In this document: positions 53,737 to 62,798 of the stretch, one piece after another
Layout of the letters: each line of letters opens with the position of its first letter
Numbering within the stretch: position 1 is the stretch's first letter
From: Pseudoruminococcus_B sp937901805
GTDB taxonomy: Bacteria > Bacillota > Clostridia > Oscillospirales > Ruminococcaceae
Direction of reading: 5' to 3'
Assembly: GCA_963560245.1 (NCBI GenBank)
Contig: CAUWNS010000003.1
Coordinates: forward strand, 1-64,000
DNA: 64,000 nt
The notes under the pieces: model-generated
What the model was told of the DNA's origin: nothing
Seen by the model: the letters and a program-made list of their open reading frames with translations, nothing else
Database searches by the model: none
Program-made: the position numbers and the translations under genes

Positions 53737-53770
53737 AAACAGCGCCCCAGCGTACTGAGGCGCTGTTTTG
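53737..53770 (+). terminator. Terminator of the multidrug-export pseudogene
   Basis: AAAACAGCGCC and GGCGCTGTTTT pair, with an inner CAG/CTG step. Confidence 0.85.
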
Positions 53771-53818
53771 TTATCCCCGTAAACTGCTTTTCCCTGCAGG
53801 GCAGGCAATCCGTTGAAA

Positions 53819-54001
53819 TCAATCGCAGTTTTTCTGTTTTGGCTGCTCCGGTTCAAAACAGCCGTGCAGTTCCGACGCGGAGGTTTCATAGTGATATTTC
53901 TCACACCATAGGACGGGCTCCCGCTCCGTCCGTTTTTTTCCATATTGGCGGTATCGGCGGATCTTTCCGGCATGACGGCACTGGATACAGTATCCAAGCA
54001 T
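53819..54001 (-). CDS. Small Cys-rich protein, possible zinc-binding
   Basis: 60 residues from the ATG at 54001 (GGGGTGG nearby). Five cysteines are spaced C5-x2-C8, C33, C48, C59, with WCEKYHYETSASELHGCFEP in the second half. A Cys-x2-Cys pair followed by WC...YH...CFEP is a plausible four-Cys metal site. The gene lies alone on the minus strand between a pseudogene and a MerR gene. I cannot place it in a named family. Confidence 0.5.
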   Translation of the reverse strand: MLGYCIQCRHAGKIRRYRQYGKKRTEREPVLWCEKYHYETSASELHGCFEPEQPKQKNCD

Positions 54002-54149
54002 ATGACCACCCCATACCGGATAGTCTGTCCGGAAAACCTGTCCATATCCCCTCCAGTATCTGAAAAGCCCCTTTCCGTGATGGGATTCCGCGATGCGGTT
54101 TCCAAAGCAGAACTCCATTTTACAAAAGTTTTCCCGTATCGAAAAAAAA

Positions 54150-54180
54150 ACACAGCCGCACTTTTTCCGTGCGGCTGTGT
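54150..54180 (-). terminator. Terminator of the TipA-like MerR gene
   Basis: ACACAGCCGCAC and GTGCGGCTGTGT pair around seven bases; the minus strand continues with nine T residues. Confidence 0.93.
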
Positions 54181-54194
54181 ACCTGTCTCAGTGT

Positions 54195-54935
54195 TTATGC
54201 TTCGCGGCAGTAATATGCTATGGCAAGGCTCATCAATTTCGCGGTTCCCTTGCCGTAACGATCCAGATTCTCTGTGAACCGTTCATCCTCCAGATACATC
54301 TGCCCCAAACTGCATAGGATTTCCTTCGTACATGGATAATAGTATTTTGTAATATACTCCTGCCATAGCTTTACCAGTGCCTGTGCCTTTTCATTATCCG
54401 GAGCATACCCCCGCAAAGCGGCAAAGGAGGAATAAATTTTTTCCGCTTCCTCTTCCATCCTCTTCCAATCTTCTTTGGAATACTGCCCGGTTCGTTTCTC
54501 GCTCTGGGCAAACTCAGGGGTATCTCCATAGCGTTCTTCTGCCTCCTTATGGTAACGCTCCATTTCCCGCTCTAATTTCGTTTTGTCAAAAGCCTGAAAA
54601 TCCATTTCGTGACCTCCCTGTAAAATTTCATCTACGTGCGCAATCAGCGCGTCCAGGCGCTCCCGCTTCATTTGCAGGAGCTTCCGCTGCCGTTTCAGCG
54701 CCTGTACAGGGCTGTAATTGGGTTTGGATAAAATCTCCGCAATCTGTGAGAGGGTAAAACCAAGTTCCCGGAAAAACAGAATCTGCTGGAGTTTTAACAG
54801 CGAGTCCCTGTCATAATACCGGTAGCCGGATTCGCTTCTCCCCCGGGGACAGAGCAAGCCAATCTCATCATAATAATGCAGTGTGCGCACGCTGATTCCA
54901 GCTTGTTTTGCAACTTGTCCGATGGTAAGTTTCAT
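54195..54935 (-). CDS. MerR-family regulator with TipAS antibiotic-recognition domain
   Basis: 246 residues from the ATG at 54935 (GGGAGGG upstream). Residues 1-75 form the MerR helix-turn-helix (MKLTIGQVAKQAGISVRTLHYYDEIGLL), about 76-115 a coiled coil, and about 130-246 the TipAS domain (EEAEKIYSSFAALRGYAPDNEKAQALVKLWQEYI). TipA/Mta-like proteins activate efflux or self-expression on binding drugs. A 19-base-spaced promoter directly upstream suggests autoregulation. No transporter gene is next to it. Confidence 0.92.
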   Translation of the reverse strand: MKLTIGQVAKQAGISVRTLHYYDEIGLLCPRGRSESGYRYYDRDSLLKLQQILFFRELGFTLSQIAEILSKPNYSPVQALKRQRKLLQMKRERLDALIAHVDEILQGGHEMDFQAFDKTKLEREMERYHKEAEERYGDTPEFAQSEKRTGQYSKEDWKRMEEEAEKIYSSFAALRGYAPDNEKAQALVKLWQEYITKYYYPCTKEILCSLGQMYLEDERFTENLDRYGKGTAKLMSLAIAYYCREA

Positions 54936-54958
54936 CTGCAATCCCTCCCTGCAAAAGC

Positions 54959-54989
54959 AGTATACCGTATCACGCCGCGTCAGGGTCAA
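54959..54989 (-). promoter_or_regulatory. MerR-type promoter of the TipA-like gene
   Basis: Minus strand: TTGACC, 19 bases, TATACT. The spacer contains the near-palindrome TGACGC-G-GCGTGA, as expected for an operator bound by a MerR dimer. Confidence 0.8.
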
Positions 54990-55109
54990 GACCTTTTTTC
55001 CAACTCTTTTATCATAGGTATTTTAACCGGAATTGCCAATCCCTTTTTGAAAAAAGCAGGATTTCTTTATCAAAGCCCTGAACGAAAAAAGAAATTACCG
55101 CAATTTCAC

Positions 55110-55138
55110 TTGACTTTTTCCAAAAACAGTGATATTAT
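55110..55138 (+). promoter_or_regulatory. Promoter of the T-box-ileS transcript
   Basis: TTGACT (55110-55115), 17 bases, TATTAT (55133-55138). Confidence 0.85.
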
Positions 55139-55154
55139 CATAGCCAATTAAAAA

Positions 55155-55414
55155 GCAAAAAGACTATGACAGAGACAGTACGCTTTTACCAAACGCTTCA
55201 GCGAGCCGGGGATAGTGTAAGCCCGGCGCCACTCAGGTTTTTGCAGAAAATCACTCTGGAGTCGCAAACTGAACGGGACAGTTTTGTTTTTAGTAAGTGA
55301 CGCCGGTTTCCCACCGTTATCGGGGACGCATATGCTGGTATGTCGTAATCGGTGGTTAAAGCGAAGTGTATTTGCCCTTCGTCCTGTTTTGCGGCGGGAC
55401 GAAGGGTTTTTCTA
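55155..55414 (+). ncRNA. T-box leader (riboswitch) for ileS
   Basis: The ~260-base leader has T-box landmarks in order. A Stem I GAGCCGGGG-ATAGTGTAAGCCCGG element comes first. The specifier loop GAAAATCACTCTGG follows, with ATC (55250-55252) as Ile codon. The T-box core GGTGGTTAAAGCG (55351-55363) has TGGT to pair with the tRNA ACCA end. A terminator CCCTTCGTCC...GGACGAAGGG with TTTTT (about 55375-55414) closes it. Uncharged tRNA-Ile should favour antitermination and ileS expression. Confidence 0.93.
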
Positions 55415-55495
55415 TTTTCTGCCCAATGATGATATCCAGCAGAGGGGAAAATAATCCCCTGCCTGTTCATAATTTCTATTTTAGGAGGATCTGCC

Positions 55496-58400
55496 ATGTA
55501 CGAAAAGGTATCGCCCGATCTGAATTTTGTGGATCGTGAAAAACAGGTCACAGAGTTTTGGGAGAAAAACCACATCTTTGAAAAAAGCGTAGAAAAAAAC
55601 AAACAGGGGCCGGTCTATACTTTCTATGACGGCCCGCCGACTGCAAACGGAAAACCCCATATCGGCCATGTGCTGACCCGCGTAATCAAGGACCTGATCC
55701 CACGCTACCGCACCATGAAAGGCTGGGACGTCCCCCGCAAAGCCGGATGGGATACCCACGGCCTGCCGGTGGAACTGGAAGTGGAAAAACTGCTCGGCAT
55801 CAATGGGAAAGAGCAGATTGAAGAATACGGCCTGGAGCCTTTTATTGAAAAGTGCAAAGAAAGCGTCTGGAAATACAAAGGCATGTGGGAAGATTTTTCC
55901 CGTACCGTTGGATACTGGGTCGATATGGAGCACCCCTATGTCACCTATGACAACAACTTCATTGAATCCGAATGGTGGGCTTTAAAACAGATTTGGGAGC
56001 GCGGCCTGCTCTACAAAGGCTTTAAGATTGTCCCCTACTGCCCGCGCTGCGGAACCCCGCTTTCCTCCCATGAAGTAGCGCAGGGGTATAAGGACGTCAA
56101 AGAACGCTCCGCAATTGCAAAATTCAAGGCAGTCGGAGAAGACGCTTATTTCCTCGCATGGACCACAACCCCCTGGACTCTGCCTTCCAATGTGGCGCTG
56201 TGCGTCAATCCGAACGAATCCTATGTCAAGGTTTCCTATAAAGAGGAAACCTATTACCTGGCGGAAGCCCTCTGCGATACCGTGCTCGGAGAAGGGGAAT
56301 ACACGGTTCTTGAGCATTATGTCGGAACCGATCTGGAGCGCCGCGCATATGAGCCGCTCTACCGCTTTGTTTCTCCAAAGGAAAAATGCTGGTATATCAC
56401 CTGCGATACCTATGTCACCCTGACCGACGGTACCGGCATCGTCCATATCGCACCGGCCTTTGGTGAGGACGATGCCAATGTCGGGCGCAAATACGGCCTT
56501 CCGCTTGTCCAGCTGGTGGACTCCAAGGGTGAAATGACCGCAGAGACGGACTGGGCCGGCACTTTCTGCAAAGACGCGGATCCGGAAATCCTCAAGGATC
56601 TGGACAAGAGGGGCCTCCTCTTCTCCGCACCGAAGTTTGAGCACAGCTACCCGCACTGCTGGCGCTGCGGGACTCCCCTGATCTATTACGCAAGGGAATC
56701 CTGGTTTATCCGCATGACCGAGGTCAAGGACGATCTGATCCGCAACAACAACACCGTCCATTGGATGCCGGAGAGCATTGGAAAAGGCCGCTTCGGCGAC
56801 TGGCTGGAAAATGTCCAGGACTGGGGTATCTCCCGAAACCGTTACTGGGGCACCCCGCTCAATATCTGGGAATGCGAGTGCGGGCACCGTCACGCCGTCG
56901 GCTCGATTGAAGAACTCAAAAGCATGTCCCCGAACTGCCCGGACAACATCGAACTGCACCGTCCGTTTATCGACGAGGTCACCATCACCTGCCCGCACTG
57001 CGGAAAACAAATGAAACGCGTCCCGGAGGTCATCGACTGCTGGTTTGATTCCGGTTCCATGCCCTTTGCCCAGCACCACTACCCCTTTGAAAACAAAGAG
57101 GTATTTGAACAGCAGTTCCCGGCGGACTTTATTTCTGAGGCTGTTGATCAGACCCGCGGCTGGTTCTACTCCCTGCTCGCCATCTCGACGCTGCTTTTCA
57201 ACAAAGCACCGTATAAAAACGTGATCGTTCTGGGACATGTCCAGGATGAAAACGGGCAGAAGATGTCCAAATCCAAGGGCAACGCTGTCGACCCATTTGA
57301 CGCACTGGAAACTTTCGGTGCGGACGCCATCCGCTGGTACTTCTATACCAACTCCGCCCCCTGGCTGCCCAACCGTTTCCACAAAAAAGCGGTTGTGGAG
57401 GGACAGCGTAAATTCCTCTCGACCCTCTGGAATACCTATGCATTCTTTGTCCTGTATGCCAATATCGACGAGTTTGACGCGACCAAGCGCACCCTCAAAC
57501 GCGAAAATCTGACCGTCATGGATCGCTGGCTGCTCTCCCGCCTCAACACCCTGGTGTCCGAGGTAGACGATCATTTGGCAAACTACCGGATTCCGGAAGC
57601 TGCCAAAGCCCTCTCCGATTTCGTCGACGAACTCAGCAACTGGTATGTCCGCCGCTCTAGAGAGCGCTTCTGGGGCACTGAGATGACTGACGACAAGGAA
57701 AGCGCCTATATGACTTTGTATACCGCGCTTGTTACAGTGGCCAAAGTAGCGGCTCCCCTCACTCCGTTCCTGAGTGAAGAGATCTACCAAAATCTGGTGT
57801 GCAGCCTGGATAAAAACGCCGTGGAAAGCGTCCATCTCTGCGATTTCCCGCAGGCGGACAGTTCCTATGTGGACAAAAAGCTGGAAGAGGATATGGAGGA
57901 GGTTTTGCAGGTGGTCACCCTCGGACGCGCGGCAAGAAATGCGGCAAACCGTAAGAACCGTCAGCCCCTTGCAAAAATCTATGTCAAAGCAGATCATGTA
58001 CTCGATACGGTTTATGAGAATATCATCCTGGATGAACTCAACATCAAGGAACTGGAGTTCATTGACGACGCCTCCGGATTTGTCTCCTATACCTTCAAAC
58101 CGCAGCTGAGAATCCTCGGTCAGAAATACGGCAAACGGATCGGGGAAATCCGGGGTGCACTCGCTTCCCTGGACGACAGCGCCGCAATGAAGGAACTGCG
58201 AAACAACGGCCAGATTTCCCTTTCCCTCTCGGACGGAGAAATCTCCCTGACCGAAGAGGAGCTGCTCATTGAAGAAAAGCAGATGGAGGGCCTCACCTCT
58301 CTCAGCGACCGCGGCGTAACTGTAGTACTGGATACCAAGCTTAGCGACGAATTAGTGGAAGAGGGTTTTGTCCGCGAAATCATCAGCAAGATTCAGTCCA

Positions 58401-58615
58401 TGAGAAAAGAAGCGGACTTCAATGTTACCGATCATATCTTTGTCTATGCACAGGGCAACGAAAAAATCGCTTCCCTCCTCACCGCACATAAGAAAGAAAT
58501 CTCCCACGACGTACTGGCTGACGAAATTTATACGGGCCAAATGGATGGATTTACTGCCGAATGGGATATCAATGGTGAAAAAGTCACCTTTGGCGTTAAA
58601 GTATCTGTAAACTAA
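55496..58615 (+). CDS. ileS: Isoleucyl-tRNA synthetase
   Basis: IleRS charges tRNA-Ile and edits valine. 1039 residues with class I signatures: PPTANGKPHIGHVL (HIGH motif, about 46-59), an editing domain (TTTPWTLPSNVAL), and GQKMSKSKGN (KMSKS, about 590-599). The length and the C-terminal layout (no zinc-ribbon Cys cluster at the very end) fit the long IleS type of Clostridia. AGGAGG precedes the ATG. Controlled by the T-box leader. Confidence 0.98.
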   Translation: MYEKVSPDLNFVDREKQVTEFWEKNHIFEKSVEKNKQGPVYTFYDGPPTANGKPHIGHVLTRVIKDLIPRYRTMKGWDVPRKAGWDTHGLPVELEVEKLLGINGKEQIEEYGLEPFIEKCKESVWKYKGMWEDFSRTVGYWVDMEHPYVTYDNNFIESEWWALKQIWERGLLYKGFKIVPYCPRCGTPLSSHEVAQGYKDVKERSAIAKFKAVGEDAYFLAWTTTPWTLPSNVALCVNPNESYVKVSYKEETYYLAEALCDTVLGEGEYTVLEHYVGTDLERRAYEPLYRFVSPKEKCWYITCDTYVTLTDGTGIVHIAPAFGEDDANVGRKYGLPLVQLVDSKGEMTAETDWAGTFCKDADPEILKDLDKRGLLFSAPKFEHSYPHCWRCGTPLIYYARESWFIRMTEVKDDLIRNNNTVHWMPESIGKGRFGDWLENVQDWGISRNRYWGTPLNIWECECGHRHAVGSIEELKSMSPNCPDNIELHRPFIDEVTITCPHCGKQMKRVPEVIDCWFDSGSMPFAQHHYPFENKEVFEQQFPADFISEAVDQTRGWFYSLLAISTLLFNKAPYKNVIVLGHVQDENGQKMSKSKGNAVDPFDALETFGADAIRWYFYTNSAPWLPNRFHKKAVVEGQRKFLSTLWNTYAFFVLYANIDEFDATKRTLKRENLTVMDRWLLSRLNTLVSEVDDHLANYRIPEAAKALSDFVDELSNWYVRRSRERFWGTEMTDDKESAYMTLYTALVTVAKVAAPLTPFLSEEIYQNLVCSLDKNAVESVHLCDFPQADSSYVDKKLEEDMEEVLQVVTLGRAARNAANRKNRQPLAKIYVKADHVLDTVYENIILDELNIKELEFIDDASGFVSYTFKPQLRILGQKYGKRIGEIRGALASLDDSAAMKELRNNGQISLSLSDGEISLTEEELLIEEKQMEGLTSLSDRGVTVVLDTKLSDELVEEGFVREIISKIQSMRKEADFNVTDHIFVYAQGNEKIASLLTAHKKEISHDVLADEIYTGQMDGFTAEWDINGEKVTFGVKVSVN

Positions 58616-58636
58616 CCGTCCATGAAAATGGATAAC

Positions 58637-58670
58637 AAAAACGTCCGACCATAATTGGTCGGACGTTTTT
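58637..58670. terminator. Bidirectional terminator between ileS and phnX
   Basis: AAAAACGTCCGACC and GGTCGGACGTTTTT pair exactly around six bases, with T tracts on both strands. Confidence 0.93.
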
Positions 58671-58689
58671 ATTTTTTCTCCGATCGAAA

Positions 58690-59463
58690 TCAGCCCAGCA
58701 TATCCACCAAAGCCGGGAGCTCTCCCAGATTGCGAATGACAAAATCTGCCCCCGCCCGGCAATAAATATCCCGGACGCGTTTGTCCGCCTGTTCTCTTTC
58801 TTTGTGCGGCAGGGCCTCATATTCCTCCTGCGTCATGGCCATTTCACTGCTGCCTTCCAAGATTCCGACCGTGCGCATTCCTGCCGCTTTTCCTTCCAAT
58901 ATATCCGATACCGTATCCCCCACCTTAATCGCTTTATGGACGTTGGATATATGGAGTGCTTCCAAGTTTTTAAAAATCATATAGGGATAGGGGCGTCCAC
59001 AGTTACCTGTGGAATCCGGGCTGAACCAGCAGTCCGGGGAATACCCCTGCTGTGCAGCTTTGGGGACGACAATTTTCATCATATCATCGGTATATCCGGT
59101 GGTAGAACCAATTTTCATTCCCCGTGCGCGCAGTTGTGCTACAGCCTGCACCGCATATGGTTTCGGTGCGGCATAAAGATGGAGTATTTCCGCCATTTTC
59201 TGCTCAAATTGCCCATAGAGTTTATCCACATCCTCCTCATCCGGCATATGCCCATACTTTTTCTCCCACAATGCAGAGATCCGCTCCATGGAAAGCATGG
59301 TTTTAATGTGATCCCGTTTGAGCATGCCCATGGGTTTTCTGGTTTCCTCCATGGTAGGCGTTACCCCAAAAGAAGTAAATACCTCCATAAAGGCGCCGAC
59401 CGGGGCAAAGCATCCGTAATCCACAGTGGTTCCTGCCCAGTCAAAAATTACTGCTTCAATCAT
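58690..59463 (-). CDS. phnX: Phosphonoacetaldehyde hydrolase
   Basis: PhnX splits phosphonoacetaldehyde into acetaldehyde and phosphate. 257 residues from the ATG at 59463 (AGAGGTG upstream). The HAD nucleophile motif is VIFDWAGTTVDYG, the Schiff-base Lys is in MGMLKRDHIK (about 49-58), and GSTTGYTDDMM and VGDTVSDILEG are the later HAD motifs. It follows phnW by one base. Confidence 0.95.
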   Translation of the reverse strand: MIEAVIFDWAGTTVDYGCFAPVGAFMEVFTSFGVTPTMEETRKPMGMLKRDHIKTMLSMERISALWEKKYGHMPDEEDVDKLYGQFEQKMAEILHLYAAPKPYAVQAVAQLRARGMKIGSTTGYTDDMMKIVVPKAAQQGYSPDCWFSPDSTGNCGRPYPYMIFKNLEALHISNVHKAIKVGDTVSDILEGKAAGMRTVGILEGSSEMAMTQEEYEALPHKEREQADKRVRDIYCRAGADFVIRNLGELPALVDMLG

Positions 59464-59464
59464 G

Positions 59465-60568
59465 TTAATGCACCTCTTTCTGTTTTGAGAGAAATTCATC
59501 AATGATTCCGGTGACCTTTTCAATATCCTCCGGGTAGATTTCCCCGATGTTTCCAATGCGGAAGGTATCCATTTCCGTTAATTTTCCCGGATAAATAGCA
59601 TACCCTCTTTCTTTAATATAGGCATACATCTCCGGAAAAGAAAATTTCACGCCCTGCGGATACAAAAAGGTAGTGATAATCGGGGACTGATGCTCCTCGT
59701 CAATATAGGTTTCAAAACCCAAGGCCTTCATTTTTTGAATCAGCAGGCGGTTGTTCTCCGTATAACGGCGGTTTCTTGCAGATATCCCCCCTTCTTCTTT
59801 GAGTTCTTCCAGTGCTTTGGCAAAGGCAAGCACGACATGCGTCGGGGAAGTAAAACGCCATTTCCCGTCCTTATCCATTCCTTTCCATTGTTCGTAAAGG
59901 TTGAGCGAAAGGCTGCGCGCTTTCCCTCTGCTTTGCAAAAGTTTTTCTTTATTCGCAATAATAAAGGAAAAACCGGGAACCCCCTGGATGCATTTATTGG
60001 AACTGCTGATTAAAAAATCGATATGCCAATCCCGCACCGGTATTTCCACGCCGCCAAAACTGCTCATTGCATCCACAAGAAAGGTTTTTCCCGACTCATA
60101 TACAACTTTGCCGACAGACTCAATATCATTGAGGATGCCAGTGGTTGTTTCACTGTGCACCATCGCCACATGGGTAATCGAGGGATCCTCCCTGAGCATC
60201 CTTTCAATTTTTTCTGCGGAAGGAACCCGGTTATAGTGTTCATCATACTGAGTATACGGGATTTGGTTGAAACGGGCAATCTCCCCCATCCGTTCTCCAT
60301 AAGCGCCGTTGGCGCAGATGAGAAGCTTTTCCTTTGCCCCAATGACGCTGGAAAGGACGGATTCCACTCCAAAAGTCCCGCTTCCCTGCATCAGCACTGC
60401 GGTATACTCCTGCTCGCTGACATGGGCAAGTTCCAGCAATTGTGTGCGGATGCGCTGCGTGATCGCCTTGTAATCATCATCCCATGTACAGTGGTCAAAA
60501 AGCATCTCCTGTTTGACAGTATCCGTTGTGGTAAGCGGACCCGGGGTTAATAATTTGTAGTGTTTCAT
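59465..60568 (-). CDS. phnW: 2-aminoethylphosphonate-pyruvate transaminase
   Basis: PhnW moves the amino group of 2-aminoethylphosphonate to pyruvate, giving phosphonoacetaldehyde for PhnX. 367 residues. LLTPGPLTTT is the N-terminal motif, and the PLP Lys is in SSNKCIQGVPGF (about 193-204). It is the first gene of the two-gene phn operon and lies downstream of an RpiR site. AAAGGAG precedes the ATG. No phosphonate uptake genes are in the window. Confidence 0.95.
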   Translation of the reverse strand: MKHYKLLTPGPLTTTDTVKQEMLFDHCTWDDDYKAITQRIRTQLLELAHVSEQEYTAVLMQGSGTFGVESVLSSVIGAKEKLLICANGAYGERMGEIARFNQIPYTQYDEHYNRVPSAEKIERMLREDPSITHVAMVHSETTTGILNDIESVGKVVYESGKTFLVDAMSSFGGVEIPVRDWHIDFLISSSNKCIQGVPGFSFIIANKEKLLQSRGKARSLSLNLYEQWKGMDKDGKWRFTSPTHVVLAFAKALEELKEEGGISARNRRYTENNRLLIQKMKALGFETYIDEEHQSPIITTFLYPQGVKFSFPEMYAYIKERGYAIYPGKLTEMDTFRIGNIGEIYPEDIEKVTGIIDEFLSKQKEVH

Positions 60569-60652
60569 TTCAAAATACTCCTTTATTTGATTATTTTTAT
60601 TATGCGCTTTTTATATTTCACCCGATTACCCAATCGGCAGGCTCCTGTCCAT

Positions 60653-60709
60653 AAGAGAAAGTACCTCCTGACTTGTAGATTTTCTACAAGTCAGGAGGTA
60701 CTTTCTCTT
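60653..60709. repeat. Perfect 27-base inverted repeat with RpiR-like site at its centre
   Basis: Arms 60653-60679 and 60683-60709 are exact complements with a three-base loop. The centre is TGTAGATTTTCTACA (60674-60688), matching the TGTAG-N5-CTACA site upstream of rpiR. It lies between rpiR and phnW, 85 bases upstream of phnW. It may combine operator and end-of-transcript hairpin for rpiR. Confidence 0.9.
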
Positions 60710-60759
60710 GACATATCGTCATAATCCCTGTGACGGATCAGTTTTCCGCTCTTATCAAG

Positions 60760-61584
60760 TTACTTGGAAAAACGGCTGTAATCGCTGAGGATGATTCCCA
60801 TATACAGCATATCCACGACCGCAATCTGGCTTACCCGGGAAAAAATTGCATTTCCATAAATAACGCTTCCCCCTCCCCCGCAGTTTAACACAATATCGGC
60901 GTACTGCTGAATAACCGCGTCCGGGAAATTGGTCACCGCAATCGCCGCGGCTCCGGATTCCTTAGCCAGCTTTAACGCATGGACGGTATCCATGGAACGG
61001 CCGGAATAGGAAAAAGCGACCGCCGCTTCCCCCGGCTCCAGATGCCCGGCAGAAATAATCTGTAGATAACTGTCCGTATGCAGACGGCAGGAAATCCCCA
61101 GATAGGTCAGTTTATTGAGTAAATCATAGGCAGCTCCCAAAGAGTCTTCCACTGCATAGAGAATCACCGCTTTTGCGTTTGCAATTGTCTCTACCGCCTG
61201 TGACAAGGACCGCACTGAGAGGGATTTCAACGTATCTTCCAACAGGTTCTTAGACGCCCGTACTGTTTTATATGGAAGATCTGCAATTTGATCATCCGGC
61301 TGCAGATAGAAACCATTTAAAGGCTCTATACCGTGAGAAAAAGACGGCGCTTCTTCCCGAATCAGTGCATGCCGGAATTCCCGGAACCCTGTAAACCCCA
61401 GAGCGCGGACAAACCGGATCACCGTCGGCTGGCTGACGCCGGAAAAACCGGAGAGCTGTACAATTGAAAGGGAAGAAATCTTTTGCGGGTTTTCCAGAAT
61501 AAAATCTGCAACCTTTCTCTCAGACGGCCGCAGGGAAAGATAGGCGCTGCGAACCATATCCATAACTGCTCTATCGCGTTCCAT
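60760..61584 (-). CDS. MurR/RpiR-family regulator
   Basis: 274 residues. The N-terminal helix-turn-helix (about 15-75; LRPSERKVADFILENPQKISSLSIVQLSGFSGVSQPTVIRFVRALGF) and the SIS domain (about 115-250; YAVEDSLGAAYDLLNKLTYLGI, FSYSGRSMDTVHALKLAKESGAAAIAVTNFP) define the family, which senses phosphosugars or similar phosphorylated ligands. Placement before phnW/phnX with matching sites suggests control by a phosphonate-pathway intermediate. The gene has its own promoter and an operator within its leader. Confidence 0.92.
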   Translation of the reverse strand: MERDRAVMDMVRSAYLSLRPSERKVADFILENPQKISSLSIVQLSGFSGVSQPTVIRFVRALGFTGFREFRHALIREEAPSFSHGIEPLNGFYLQPDDQIADLPYKTVRASKNLLEDTLKSLSVRSLSQAVETIANAKAVILYAVEDSLGAAYDLLNKLTYLGISCRLHTDSYLQIISAGHLEPGEAAVAFSYSGRSMDTVHALKLAKESGAAAIAVTNFPDAVIQQYADIVLNCGGGGSVIYGNAIFSRVSQIAVVDMLYMGIILSDYSRFSK

Positions 61585-61598
61585 ATCATTCCCCCGTT

Positions 61599-61613
61599 TG
61601 TAGAATTCCTACA
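61599..61613. promoter_or_regulatory. RpiR operator candidate
   Basis: TGTAGAATTCCTACA, the same TGTAG-N5-CTACA layout as at 60674-60688. It lies 15 bases upstream of the rpiR start and downstream of its promoter, a place suited to autoregulation by roadblock. Confidence 0.75.
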
Positions 61614-61675
61614 GATTCCGGGAAAATGCCGATTTTTCCCAGGTATCAACCGATTTCAACAAAATCTGCGTCCTT

Positions 61676-61704
61676 ATTGTACTAGGAAATCCCCTTCCTT
61701 GCAA
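61676..61704 (-). promoter_or_regulatory. Promoter of rpiR
   Basis: Minus strand: TTGCAA, 17 bases, TACAAT. Confidence 0.7.
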
Positions 61705-61713
61705 GGGTTCCTT

Positions 61714-62400
61714 TTATTTTGTACAATTCTCTTTTTTATGGCAAGACGGCAGAAAATCTCTTATAGCCCTATATAATTTTTCGCTATGGATCACATAACT
61801 CCCATGATCCTCTCCTTCCAGGATTTTCAGAGTGCTGTTTGGAATCTGTTCCGCAATCAGCCGCGTATGCTCTTCCGGCACCAAATCCTTTTCTCCTGCC
61901 AGTACAAACACCGGGATTTGTATCCGGTTTAACTCAGCAGGGGAAATATCCGGTTCATACGCCATCAGCCGCCAGAGTTTGGAGCGGGTTAAGCGGTACA
62001 TCCATTTGCAGCGGCGTACAAACCGGTTGTCCATTCCTGCCGGATTCAGGTTCGCCCCGCTGACGATCAGCCTGGAAAGCAGATCCGGAAACCGGATAGC
62101 CAAAAGCAAACCGATAATCCCTCCATCACTAAACCCATATATAACCGGCTTTTGCAAATGAAGCTGCCGGATAAACTCTCTTGTATCTTCTGCCATCAGG
62201 GAATAGCTCAATTCTCTGGTCTTTTCACTTTGTCCATGGCAGCGGCTGTCCAGCGCATATACGGTATAATCATTTGATAATTTTGTCACAACTTTATCAA
62301 ATATCCGATGATCTTCTCCGTTTCCATGCAATAATAAAAGCGGATCCCCCCGGCCGGTTTTTTCGTAAAAAAGCGTGATTCCATGCACCGCAATCTTCAT
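61714..62400 (-). CDS. Alpha/beta hydrolase
   Basis: 228 residues from the ATG at 62400 (GAAAGGG upstream). HGNGEDHRIF is the oxyanion segment, the nucleophile Ser is in YGFSDGGIIG (about 86-95), Asp in VLAGEKDLV and His in GEDHGSYVI. Substrate is unknown. The C-terminus ends in a Cys/Lys-rich tail. Monocistronic; no terminator is obvious before the rpiR promoter. Confidence 0.88.
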   Translation of the reverse strand: MKIAVHGITLFYEKTGRGDPLLLLHGNGEDHRIFDKVVTKLSNDYTVYALDSRCHGQSEKTRELSYSLMAEDTREFIRQLHLQKPVIYGFSDGGIIGLLLAIRFPDLLSRLIVSGANLNPAGMDNRFVRRCKWMYRLTRSKLWRLMAYEPDISPAELNRIQIPVFVLAGEKDLVPEEHTRLIAEQIPNSTLKILEGEDHGSYVIHSEKLYRAIRDFLPSCHKKENCTK

Positions 62401-62607
62401 TAACCCTTTCTCCTTTTCCACCCCAAAATCCCCTTTTATTTGAATCCACATGATTATAACGCGCAACAAAATCAGAAGAAACGCTCCATCTTTCCTCCTA
62501 AAAAGTCAGGTAACATCCGATTTTCTCTGTGTTTTTATATAAATCAATTTATACAAATAAAAAGAGGAAAAAGTAAAAATTATTACCAGAATTCCGTCGG
62601 AATCCTA

Positions 62608-62636
62608 TTTACAAACGCCGCGCGTCATGCTATGAT
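62608..62636 (+). promoter_or_regulatory. Promoter of the LDH/MDH-malic enzyme operon
   Basis: TTTACA (62608-62613), 17 bases, TATGAT (62631-62636). About 160 bases of leader follow; no riboswitch fold was recognised in it. Confidence 0.65.
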
Positions 62637-62798
62637 TTTAACAAAACGGGATTGTTTTTTCATCTGTTTTTTTGAACTGTTTTTCCGTTTGGGCGAATAG
62701 AAAAAAAGAAAGTTCGCCTGTAGTCATGACAGATTTTTTGCCGGATCTTTGTAATAAAAAGAAAAAGAAGCAAGTCCGGCATCAGGGGGATATGACAA

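Noticed and set aside
55982..57997. 671-codon open frame antisense to ileS
   Set aside because: It lies wholly opposite a clear ileS; its translation lacks family motifs and reflects codon bias in the sense gene.
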